Assembly (NCBI GenBank): GCA_030592835.1
Contig: JAUVIJ010000131.1
Location: forward strand, 1 to 5,874
Origin: Candidatus Cloacimonadota bacterium
GTDB lineage: Bacteria; Cloacimonadota; Cloacimonadia; Cloacimonadales; TCS61
DNA: 5,874 bases
Direction of reading: 5' to 3'
Of this stretch, positions 1 to 5,817 are shown piece after piece; the stretch's first letter is position 1, and each line of letters starts with the position of its first letter. The notes beneath the pieces were generated by a model. It saw only the letters and a list, made by a program, of their open reading frames with translations, ran no database searches and was not told the DNA's origin. The translations under genes and the position numbers were made by a program.

Positions 1-27
1 ATCTTCTGAATGTTACCTGCCCAAACA

Positions 28-64
28 ATCGGAAGATCAATGAATTGAACATTCCGATGTTTTT
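28..64 (+). terminator. Possible hairpin plus short T-run at left edge
   Basis: ATCGGAA at 28-34 is the exact reverse complement of TTCCGAT at 52-58, and five T residues follow at 60-64. This could be a weak intrinsic terminator for a gene entering from the left. The loop is long (17 nt), the stem is only 7 bp, and competing inverted repeats exist in the same stretch (GAATGTT 8-14 with AACATTC 48-54; ATCTTC 1-6 with GAAGAT 32-37). The upstream gene is not visible, so the role is an inference with low confidence. Confidence 0.2.
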
Positions 65-69
65 CATCA

Positions 70-134
70 CTTTCTAACTTTCTAACTTTCAACTTTTTAA
101 CTTTTAAACTTTTAAACTTTTAAACTTTTAAACT
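70..134. repeat. 8-bp tandem repeat array (CTTTTAAA type)
   Basis: Eight consecutive units of about 8 bp: CTTTCTAA twice (70-77, 78-85), a 7-bp CTTTCAA (86-92), CTTTTTAA (93-100), then four exact CTTTTAAA copies (101-132) and a trailing CT. The units become uniform toward yraN, the usual pattern when copies are added at one end of an array. It lies 20 bp upstream of the putative yraN -35 hexamer. It encodes nothing recognisable. Copy number may vary between strains, but that is an inference. Confidence 0.85.
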
Positions 135-153
135 CTAATAAAATCATTGAAGG

Positions 154-182
154 TTGACATTTTTACGGTCAAGGTTTTTCTA
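154..182 (+). promoter_or_regulatory. Putative yraN promoter, TTGACA-N17-TTTCTA
   Basis: A perfect -35-like TTGACA (154-159) is followed after 17 bp by TTTCTA (177-182). Only AGACC separates this from the yraN ATG at 188. TTTCTA is a poor match to the TATAAT consensus (T1 and T3 only). The call rests on the perfect -35, the ideal spacing, the position, and the same hexamer pair and spacing upstream of dnaE. If it is the promoter, the transcript would start at or next to the ATG, giving a leaderless message. That would fit the lack of a well-placed Shine-Dalgarno site: the nearest AAGG, at 171-174, is 13 nt from the ATG. Confidence 0.45.
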
Positions 183-187
183 AGACC

Positions 188-574
188 ATGTCCAAACAAA
201 AAATCAGACCGAATATTAAAAAAATCGGGGAAACAGGTGAGGACCTGGCTGCTCATTACCTGATCTCCCAGGGTTATGAAATTCTCTTCAGAAACTTTCA
301 CTCAGCTTATGGAGAAATCGATATTATAGCGATGCTCAACGAAGAAGTAGTGTTTTTTGAAGTAAAGACAAGGAGCAGTAAAGTGGAAAATGCTCTGCGG
401 TCTGTTTCCAGAAAAAAATGTAGAAAACTCAGGCAGACAGCAGCTTCCTTTTTAAGCCGATTCCAAGAATATGAAGATAATCTTACCAGGTTCGATATAA
501 TAGTTATTATTATAGGGAAAAAAGGTCAGTTATATACTATCCAACATTTTGATAATGCTTTTGCAGATATATAA
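188..574 (+). CDS. yraN: YraN / UPF0102 family predicted endonuclease
   Basis: A 128-residue cytosolic protein of the YraN (UPF0102) family, predicted to have a PD-(D/E)XK nuclease fold related to archaeal Holliday-junction resolvases; the cellular role of the family is not well established. Visible family marks in order are the N-terminal IGETGEDLAAHYL (13-25, E18 in the conserved GE), the RNF...YGEIDIIA segment (35-48, D45), FFEVKTR (56-62, E58 and K60 forming the E-x-K half of the active site), a basic RKKCRKLRQTAASFL helix (76-89) and RFDIIVI (101-107). Length is typical and no key residue is missing. The ATG at 188 is chosen because an in-frame TGA at 155-157 leaves no start upstream. 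There is no good Shine-Dalgarno site, and a promoter-like motif ends five bases before the ATG, so a leaderless start is possible. The gene converges on the dnaE operon. The family assignment is firm; substrate and pathway are inference. Confidence 0.94.
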   Translation: MSKQKIRPNIKKIGETGEDLAAHYLISQGYEILFRNFHSAYGEIDIIAMLNEEVVFFEVKTRSSKVENALRSVSRKKCRKLRQTAASFLSRFQEYEDNLTRFDIIVIIIGKKGQLYTIQHFDNAFADI

Positions 575-586
575 ACCCAGATAAAT

Positions 587-1915
587 CTACTGAAGAAGAC
601 TCTCATCAAAATCATCACCCATATATCTCCCCAAGTCAGGCAGGGATGATTCCCTGGGATCATTTTCGCTATAAAAGAGTTTATAATTACCTGATGTTTG
701 CAGATCGAAGAACATGTAAGTAAGATTTTTCTGAACTCTATATTTCCAAATTTCGTAATCCCTTTCCCCCAGTCTTGTATTTAATCCGGTTGTCAGTTTA
801 TTTACTTCATCCGGAGGACCCTGACGGATATAAACCCTTCCCCGGTCACTATTCCAACCAGGCTTGAAATATGAAAAACTGTGATTACAGTATTGTACTC
901 TTTCTTTGATCACCAGGTAAAATTCATTCTCTTCTGTCTGAAGGTTGGGGTCATTACCGGACCAGAATCTTTCTATAAAGTTCTGTTTCCCTTCAGCTTC
1001 GAGGTTTTTCCAGATTTTGGTCTGAGAAGGAGTCATGAAATATTTAACCAGTTTAAACTCGTCCTCAAGTTCAGGAAACATTCTAACCATATACTGAGAT
1101 TTCTTCTTTAAACTGAAATAATCCTCCACTTCCTGGATTTGACCTGTTAGATTATCCTTTACCAACAACGTCATCAAATAAAAACCCGGATCAAGATCGT
1201 TTACCTTAAAGTTAAAAACATCCTGAATCCAGATCTGCTGCAAGTTTAGATTTTTACTGAATGTTTGAACCTGCTGATCATCCTTATTAATTATGATCTC
1301 TGTAGTCAGATCGGACAGACCATCTCTGTTCAAGGCAAAATTCTGCAGTTCATAATAGATAAAGAGCTGAGTATCTATATCCAGTTCAAATATATGATTA
1401 GGTTTTACCAGAAAAAGGTTCTCTCCCCTGTGGAATTTTTCCAGGTACGTGGTCGTGTCGGGTTTGATCTCAGCAGATAGTTCCAGATCACTGACAAGAT
1501 TAGTTTCTTCTAAAGTTTGAAATGTGTAGGACCACTTTTTACTCGAACTGCTGATTTTATCAATAAATGTAAGTTCAATTCCCAGTCCGGATTTGGTTAG
1601 GGTGGCATAGATCTTATCCAGAAAACTACCTCCGGATATTGTCTTTTCCTGATTGGTCAGTACTATCCTGTTGATAAAATTCTGATCGTATACCTGTACA
1701 GTATCTCTTTTAATAACCAATTGTACTTCCAGTTCGGCTATGAATCCATACTCAGTATCAACAAATTTCAGTTCCTTATATGGCACTTCATAGTTGATAT
1801 CGAGAACCGTGTGAAAATCCTGATCCAGAAATCGGTTGTAATCCACACTTACGTTCAGTTCAGCAGACAATTGGATAATGGCAAGGATGAAAAGAGCAAT
1901 AAACAATATTTTCAT
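587..1915 (-). CDS. GWxTD-domain secreted protein
   Basis: A 442-residue exported protein of the GWxTD-domain family; no biochemical function is established for this family as far as I know. A signal peptide is visible: K2, then a hydrophobic stretch to about residue 16 and a likely cut after LSA (17-19). No lipobox cysteine is present, so it is probably soluble in the periplasm. Residues 20-160 are beta-rich and unrecognised. About 165-270 looks like an Ig-like beta sandwich ending in PGFYLMTLLVKD (243-254). The C-terminal domain (about 285-420) carries the family signature: a helical stretch with FIERFW (313-318), then GWNSDRGRVYIRQGPPDEV (353-371) and YEIWKY (387-392). The naming motif reads GWNSD, with serine in place of threonine. 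It starts 4 bp after the dnaE stop with a GAGGA site inside dnaE, so it is probably co-translated with the polymerase. Its stop lies 12 bp from that of the convergent yraN. Family call is confident; role is unknown. Confidence 0.9.
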   Translation of the reverse strand: MKILFIALFILAIIQLSAELNVSVDYNRFLDQDFHTVLDINYEVPYKELKFVDTEYGFIAELEVQLVIKRDTVQVYDQNFINRIVLTNQEKTISGGSFLDKIYATLTKSGLGIELTFIDKISSSSKKWSYTFQTLEETNLVSDLELSAEIKPDTTTYLEKFHRGENLFLVKPNHIFELDIDTQLFIYYELQNFALNRDGLSDLTTEIIINKDDQQVQTFSKNLNLQQIWIQDVFNFKVNDLDPGFYLMTLLVKDNLTGQIQEVEDYFSLKKKSQYMVRMFPELEDEFKLVKYFMTPSQTKIWKNLEAEGKQNFIERFWSGNDPNLQTEENEFYLVIKERVQYCNHSFSYFKPGWNSDRGRVYIRQGPPDEVNKLTTGLNTRLGERDYEIWKYRVQKNLTYMFFDLQTSGNYKLFYSENDPRESSLPDLGRYMGDDFDESLLQ

Positions 1916-1919
1916 TCGA

Positions 1920-4900
1920 TTATCCTCTGTTATTCAGGTTCAATTTGATTAAGGGTTTTTCCAGAATATTATCTTTCATATAATTCATCAATTCTACACT
2001 GGGAAATATTTTTAGTTCCTTGAGCTGCAACTGTAAAGTTCTAAAATTCCTGGTTTGGATCAGAAAGTGTACACCAAATTTACCGGGAGACTGGGAAAAT
2101 TGTGTTTTCATCTGATTTGCAAGAGAACCGGTAACTTTATCTTCAGATAGTTTGAAATAGATATCGCCTGTTAGATTATCCTTCAATTCATCAAATCCCA
2201 GAATTTTCTGAGGACTAACTCGAAGAATATTTTCACTCTCGTTCCTGTAATCTGATTTCCTGCCGATAATAAACAGCTCTTTTCCTTCCTCCATATTCTG
2301 GTAATATTCATCAAATTTCTTATCGAAAAGACTGATCTCGAATTTTCCCTTGAGATCTTCCATAATAATGATGGCGAAAGGGTTCCCTTTTCTACCTGCT
2401 TTTTTTATGACCTCAGAAACAACTCCCGTGATAGCAAATAACCCGGTTGATTTATCGGTATTACTGTTTTCTCCTGAAGAATTCATCAAGGGTAGATTTT
2501 CAAGCAGTTGTCGATATTGATGCAGGGGATGACCCGACCAGTAAAAACCAAGTACTTTTCTTTCTTCTTTCAGTTTATAGTTAATACTCCAGTCATGCAG
2601 GTGTGGTAATTTGGGAAAATATTCGTTCTCTTCATCCTCGGAGAAAGAATCGAACAACATGAATTGTCCTCTTTTTCTTTCACTTTGAACACCGGTCGCA
2701 TATTCCAGAGCTGCCTCGATAGCTTCATATTTCTGGGCTCTGCTTCCTTCCAGATCATCCATGGCACCGGCAGCGATTAAACTTTCCAGAACTGATTTAT
2801 TGACCGACATAGTATCGTTTCGAGAACAGAAATCGAAAAGATTCTCGAATTTTCCGTTCTTCTCCCTCTCTTCCTGAATTGCGCTGATAGCCGCCCCACC
2901 TACGTTCTTAATCGCCTTCAAACCAAACAATATTTTTTTGCCTTCAACGATAAAATCACGTCCGCTTTTATTTATATTGGGCGGTTCGACTTCGATCTTC
3001 AATTTCAGGCATTCTGTAATGAAATTAGGGATTTTAGTAGGATTGTCTTCCAGGGATAACAAAGCTGCCAGGAATTCGACAGGATAATGTGCTTTCAGAA
3101 AAGCGGTTTGAAATGCGACAAAAGCATAGGCAGTAGCATGACTTTTATTAAAAGCATAATTAGCAAATTCCAACCAGTTTTTCCAGATCTCTTCAATTAT
3201 CCTGTCTTTTACTCCGCTCCTTGAAGCGCCTTCAGAGAATTTATGTTTTAACTTCTCCATCGTTTTCAGTTTCTTTTTTGAGATGGCTGCCCTGAGGGTA
3301 TCTGCTTCAGCTCCCGTCAATCCCCCCATTTCCCTGGCGATCTGCATGACCTGTTCCTGATATACAGTAACACCGTAGGTCTCTTTCAGTATATCTTTAG
3401 TGAGTGGATGGACATACTCGATCTTTTCCCGTCCGTGTTTTCGATTGATAAAGGTATCGATAAACTGCATTGGACCGGGTCGATAAAGAGCGACCATTGC
3501 AATAAGATCATCGAATTTATTAGGTTTCAGTTCCATCAAGTATTTTTTCATTCCCGAGGATTCATATTGAAAGATACCATTTGTCTGTCCCTGAGATAAA
3601 AGCTCATAAGATTTTTTATCTGTAAGATCAACATTTTCGATATCGATATCGATATTCTGTGACTCTTTAACCAGGTCGATGGTTTTCTTGATCAAGGTCA
3701 GGGTTTTCAAACCCAGAAAATCCATTTTCAGGATCTTGAGATCTTCGAGCCATTTACCTTCATATTGAACAAGTACGGCACTATCACCGTTTTTCTGTGA
3801 GGTCATCATCAGGGGAACATAATCACTAAGAGTTCCCGGTGCAATGACTACTCCTGCTGCGTGAATACCTGTATGTCTGATCAGACCTTCCAGAACCTTT
3901 GAATAAGACAGGATAGATTTGTTCATATCATTGGATTCCATAAGATTGCGGAAATCTTTGGACTGTTTGAGAGCATTATCGAGAGTTATCTTAGGAATCG
4001 ATGGTATTTCTTTGGTGATATCGTTTGCTTGAGATGCCGGCAGTTCCAGAACCCTGGCGACATATTTGATAACAGATTTCGCTCCCAAAGTGCCAAAAGT
4101 TATGATCTGAGCCACACTTTTCCTTCCATATTTATCGATCACATAGTCAATTATTTTGCTGCGTCCCTCCGCACAAAAATCAATATCGATATCGGGCATA
4201 CCGATCCTGTCCGGATTGAGAAAACGCTCGAAGAATAGATTATATTTCAGCGGTTCGATCCGGGTGATGTCCAGAAGATAGGAGACGATACTGCCGACAG
4301 CAGATCCTCTACCAGGTCCAACCGGCACATCCATCCGACGGGCTGCATCGATAAAATCCTTAACTATGAGGAAATAACCTTCGTAACCCATTTCATTGAT
4401 AACCGAAAGCTCATAATTGATCCGCTGTTTAATTTCTTCGTTCATTTCCGGGTACTTGTTCTCAGCTTCACGGTAACAAAGTTCTTTTAAATAGGTACTC
4501 ATGGAATCATATCCTGAAGGCAGGTCGATCTCAGGTAAAAGAAAGGAGTCATATTCCAGTTCAAGATCGATACTTTCAGCGATTTTTACCGTATTATCAT
4601 AAGCTTCGGACAGATCCGGGAAGAGCGACCGCATCTTTTCTTCTGTCTTGAAATAGAGTTGATCGGTCTTATATTGCATTCTATTCGTATCGGAAAGAGT
4701 TTTTCCTGTCTGAATGCAAAGCAGCATATCATGGGCTTTGGAATCCTCTTTCTGCAGGTAGTGACAATCGTTGGTGACTACTAGAGGAGTATCTGTATCT
4801 TTCGCCAGTTGAATGATCCTGGGAGCAACTATCTTCTCTTCCTCTATATTATGATCCTGTAATTCGAGGTAAAATCGCCCCGGAAAAGTGTCTTTAAAAA

Positions 4901-5375
4901 AGGTAACGACCTCTCTGGCTTTGTCCTTTTTGTCCTGAAGTAACAGAGACGGGATCTCTCCTTTTAAGCAGGCGGACAGGCAGATAAGGCCTTCAGTGTG
5001 TTTCCTGAGGTCTGTTTTACTTATCCTTGGTTTGTAATAAAAACCTTTCAGATAGGATTTTGATGAAAGTTTCATCAGGTTTTTGTAACCTTTTCGATTT
5101 TGAGCCAGCAGAACCAGATGATGTCTGATCTCTCTTTTGGAATTCGGATCTTCTACTTCCTTGTTTATAATATAGGTTTCGATACCGATAATAGGTTTTA
5201 TTCCAATCTTATGTGCAGTTTTATAAAAGTCGATAGCGCCAAACATATTACCATGATCTGTCATCGCAACTGCCGGCATACCGTAAGATTTAGCCATGTT
5301 CAGAATTTTATCGACCCGGCAGGCACCATCTAACAGGCTGTACTGTGTATGATTATGTAAATGAACAAAAGCCAT
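1920..5375 (-). CDS. dnaE: DNA polymerase III alpha subunit (replicative)
   Basis: Catalytic subunit of the replicative DNA polymerase III holoenzyme (EC 2.7.7.7), 1151 residues, usual length for full DnaE. The N-terminal PHP domain (about 3-210) keeps candidate metal ligands: HLHNHTQYSLLDG (5-17; H5, H7, D16), TDHGNMFG (39-46; H41), E66, H85/H86, C136 and TNDCH (201-205; D203, H205). The polymerase core has GPGRGSAVGS (353-362), PDIDIDF (394-400; catalytic D397 and D399, matching E. coli D401/D403) and MDFLGLKTLT (551-560; D552, matching E. coli D555). A helix-hairpin-helix segment lies near 816-838. QFMLF (904-908) fits the beta-clamp binding consensus. An OB-fold spans about 978-1060, followed by a C-terminal domain that may contact the clamp loader. 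The order PHP-polymerase-HhH-OB, with no inserted exonuclease domain, separates it from PolC; the clamp motif and long C-terminus argue against DnaE2. The ATG at 5375 has AGGA 7 nt upstream and gives the standard N-terminus. First gene of an operon with the GWxTD gene. Confidence 0.98.
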   Translation of the reverse strand: MAFVHLHNHTQYSLLDGACRVDKILNMAKSYGMPAVAMTDHGNMFGAIDFYKTAHKIGIKPIIGIETYIINKEVEDPNSKREIRHHLVLLAQNRKGYKNLMKLSSKSYLKGFYYKPRISKTDLRKHTEGLICLSACLKGEIPSLLLQDKKDKAREVVTFFKDTFPGRFYLELQDHNIEEEKIVAPRIIQLAKDTDTPLVVTNDCHYLQKEDSKAHDMLLCIQTGKTLSDTNRMQYKTDQLYFKTEEKMRSLFPDLSEAYDNTVKIAESIDLELEYDSFLLPEIDLPSGYDSMSTYLKELCYREAENKYPEMNEEIKQRINYELSVINEMGYEGYFLIVKDFIDAARRMDVPVGPGRGSAVGSIVSYLLDITRIEPLKYNLFFERFLNPDRIGMPDIDIDFCAEGRSKIIDYVIDKYGRKSVAQIITFGTLGAKSVIKYVARVLELPASQANDITKEIPSIPKITLDNALKQSKDFRNLMESNDMNKSILSYSKVLEGLIRHTGIHAAGVVIAPGTLSDYVPLMMTSQKNGDSAVLVQYEGKWLEDLKILKMDFLGLKTLTLIKKTIDLVKESQNIDIDIENVDLTDKKSYELLSQGQTNGIFQYESSGMKKYLMELKPNKFDDLIAMVALYRPGPMQFIDTFINRKHGREKIEYVHPLTKDILKETYGVTVYQEQVMQIAREMGGLTGAEADTLRAAISKKKLKTMEKLKHKFSEGASRSGVKDRIIEEIWKNWLEFANYAFNKSHATAYAFVAFQTAFLKAHYPVEFLAALLSLEDNPTKIPNFITECLKLKIEVEPPNINKSGRDFIVEGKKILFGLKAIKNVGGAAISAIQEEREKNGKFENLFDFCSRNDTMSVNKSVLESLIAAGAMDDLEGSRAQKYEAIEAALEYATGVQSERKRGQFMLFDSFSEDEENEYFPKLPHLHDWSINYKLKEERKVLGFYWSGHPLHQYRQLLENLPLMNSSGENSNTDKSTGLFAITGVVSEVIKKAGRKGNPFAIIIMEDLKGKFEISLFDKKFDEYYQNMEEGKELFIIGRKSDYRNESENILRVSPQKILGFDELKDNLTGDIYFKLSEDKVTGSLANQMKTQFSQSPGKFGVHFLIQTRNFRTLQLQLKELKIFPSVELMNYMKDNILEKPLIKLNLNNRG
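1923..1927 (-). promoter_or_regulatory. Ribosome site of GWxTD gene inside dnaE 3' end
   Basis: On the minus strand GAGGA, formed by the last dnaE sense codons (AGA GGA), sits 7 nt before the ATG at 1915. The dnaE TAA stop falls between the site and the start. This supports the chosen start and implies that ribosomes finishing dnaE can re-initiate on the downstream gene (translational coupling). The site and spacing are seen in the sequence; the coupling is inferred. Confidence 0.75.
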
Positions 5376-5382
5376 TTGTTAA

Positions 5383-5386
5383 TCCT
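5383..5386 (-). promoter_or_regulatory. dnaE ribosome-binding site
   Basis: Minus-strand AGGA (within ACAGGATTAACAA) lies 7 nt upstream of the dnaE ATG at 5375, a standard spacing that fixes this start. It is weaker than the GGAGG site of the small ORF just upstream (5438-5442). Confidence 0.7.
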
Positions 5387-5397
5387 GTCTTCTTTGT

Positions 5398-5430
5398 CTA
5401 ATTATCATGCTGTCTACCCCGCAAAAACAT
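5398..5430 (-). CDS. Possible 10-codon leader ORF upstream of dnaE
   Basis: On the minus strand an ATG at 5430 opens a ten-codon frame, MFLRGRQHDN, closed by TAG at 5398, 22 nt before the dnaE start. A near-perfect Shine-Dalgarno GGAGG (5442-5438) sits 7 nt upstream, stronger than that of dnaE itself. The peptide is not recognised, and no run of one amino acid suggests classical attenuation. The start codon lies at the centre of a 14-bp palindrome. One conflict: if the TTGACA-N17-TTTCTA upstream is the promoter, the transcript would begin within the GGAGG, and the site would be cut. It could be a regulatory leader peptide, a decoy initiation site or chance. Low to moderate confidence as a translated gene. 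Confidence 0.3.
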   Translation of the reverse strand: MFLRGRQHDN

Positions 5431-5436
5431 GTTTTT
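5423..5436. promoter_or_regulatory. Perfect 14-bp palindrome in dnaE leader
   Basis: AAAAACATGTTTTT is its own exact reverse complement. It lies 9-22 bp downstream of the putative -10 hexamer on the dnaE strand, a position where a bound repressor would block transcription. As an RNA hairpin it has no loop, so a DNA-binding site is more plausible than an RNA structure. It does not match the LexA boxes known to me (CTGT-N8-ACAG or GAAC-N4-GTTC). No regulator can be named. In AT-rich DNA part of the symmetry may be chance. Confidence 0.35.
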
Positions 5437-5444
5437 ACCTCCGG

Positions 5445-5473
5445 TAGAAAATTACAGAAAATATTAATGTCAA
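5445..5473 (-). promoter_or_regulatory. Putative dnaE promoter, TTGACA-N17-TTTCTA
   Basis: Reading the minus strand, TTGACA (5473-5468) is followed by 17 bp and then TTTCTA (5450-5445). Both hexamers and the spacing are identical to the motif upstream of yraN, although the spacers differ. The -10 match to TATAAT is weak. A start about 7 nt downstream would fall near 5438, giving a 5' leader of roughly 63 nt before dnaE that contains the palindrome and the small ORF. Alternatives in this AT-rich stretch include a TAATTTTC resembling the Bacteroides TAnnTTTG element, and a downstream GATAAT that lacks a good -35. Confidence 0.45.
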
Positions 5474-5494
5474 GACAAAAAGAGAGAAATTATG

Positions 5495-5535
5495 AGAGCC
5501 TGGATCTATTCTTTTATCCAACTTACAAATAACAA
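5495..5535. repeat. 41-bp direct repeat, copy 1
   Basis: Identical over 41 bp to 5818-5858. Similarity continues weakly upstream (GAAATT at 5486-5491 matches 5809-5814, then three mismatches). The match ends where copy 1 enters the GAATTAT array and copy 2 enters a duplicated 14-mer. It lies 22 bp upstream of the putative dnaE -35 hexamer. Confidence 0.95.
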
Positions 5536-5575
5536 ATTATGAATTATGAATTATGAATTATGAATTATGAATTAT
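5520..5575. repeat. Heptanucleotide repeat array (GAATTAT)
   Basis: Eight consecutive 7-bp units in register: AACTTAC, AAATAAC, AAATTAT and then five exact GAATTAT copies (5541-5575), followed by AAATT. The first two units belong to the 41-bp direct repeat, so the array seems to grow from the end of that repeat. Heptamer arrays of this kind are known as strand-slippage products in other bacteria; that this one varies is an inference. Confidence 0.85.
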
Positions 5576-5676
5576 AAATTCAAAGCAAATAAAAGCATCG
5601 CTCATTTGTTATTTCGATATTTATTATTTGTGATTCATTTGATTTTTGGGTTTTGTTGTTTGTATATCTACAATCT

Positions 5677-5701
5677 GGTTCCCAAGTTTTTCTTGGGGAC
5701 C
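5677..5701. repeat. Hairpin with 10-bp stem and T5 loop
   Basis: GGTTCCCAAG (5677-5686) pairs with CTTGGGGACC (5692-5701) around a five-T loop. Nine pairs are Watson-Crick and one, T5680-G5698, is a wobble in RNA read from the plus strand. No T-run follows on either strand, so it is not a standard intrinsic terminator. It is more likely a structured core of the surrounding repeat. Confidence 0.7.
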
Positions 5702-5728
5702 TAGGAATTTTCTTTCAGCATTACGGAG

Positions 5729-5750
5729 ACACTTCGACTCCGCTCAGTGT
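5729..5750. repeat. Short inverted motif with CTTCGACTCCGCTCAGTG core
   Basis: ACACT (5729-5733) and AGTGT (5746-5750) form a 5-bp stem around a GC-rich loop, TCGACTCCGCTC. From memory, very similar sequences recur in intergenic DNA of many FCB-group and some other bacteria. I cannot verify that here. It is more GC-rich than the DNA around it. Confidence 0.5.
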
Positions 5751-5817
5751 GACAAGTAAGTATGTGTTCAATCGTTTTCACCCAGGCTGCAAACTTTGTA
5801 ACAAGAAGGAAATTGAT

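Larger units (their letters stand above)
5495..5817. repeat. Composite intergenic repeat unit, 323-bp period, no gene
   Basis: This stretch runs from the first copy of a 41-bp direct repeat to the base before the second copy. In order it holds the repeat, a heptamer array, an AT-rich segment, a 10-bp-stem hairpin, the CTTCGACTCCGCTCAGTG motif and a segment with CCAGGCT (5782-5788), which is complementary to AGCCTGG (5820-5826) in the second 41-bp copy. An 11-bp inverted repeat (5527-5537 with 5604-5614) brackets the heptamer array. There is no transposase, no long terminal inverted repeats and no convincing coding frame. It may be one unit of a longer tandem array, a non-autonomous element or a hot spot of nested repeats; the window ends too soon to decide. 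Confidence 0.45.

Noticed and set aside
2..67. Minus-strand partial ORF from an ATG at 67 running off the left edge (begins MKNIGMFNSLIFRLFGQ)
   Set aside because: Only 22 codons are visible, there is no clear ribosome site, the upstream DNA is the 8-bp repeat array, and the peptide matches no family I know.
3..77. Plus-strand frame open from the left edge to a TAA at 75-77, possibly the tail of an upstream gene
   Set aside because: 24 codons with no recognisable C-terminus. It runs into the repeat array and across the hairpin. It does not resemble RnhB, a common yraN neighbour.
881..1948. Plus-strand ORFs of 71-76 codons opposite the GWxTD gene
   Set aside because: They lie antisense to a well-supported gene, lack ribosome sites and recognisable motifs, and look like chance frames of AT-rich coding DNA.
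3638..3655. Three CGATAT hexamers in a row inside dnaE
   Set aside because: They encode the alternating Ile-Asp stretch near residues 575-580. A local codon coincidence in a full-length gene, not a separate element.
2570..5333. Short ORFs of 63-77 codons inside dnaE on both strands
   Set aside because: All overlap conserved dnaE domains in other frames and carry no protein features of their own.
5423..5436. LexA/SOS operator for dnaE
   Set aside because: The palindrome fits neither CTGT-N8-ACAG nor GAAC-N4-GTTC spacing, and the gene is the housekeeping dnaE rather than the SOS-induced dnaE2 type.
5492..5542. 16-codon ORF starting at ATG 5492 through direct-repeat copy 1
   Set aside because: The second repeat copy lacks the ATG, no good ribosome site is present, and the frame consists of repeat sequence.
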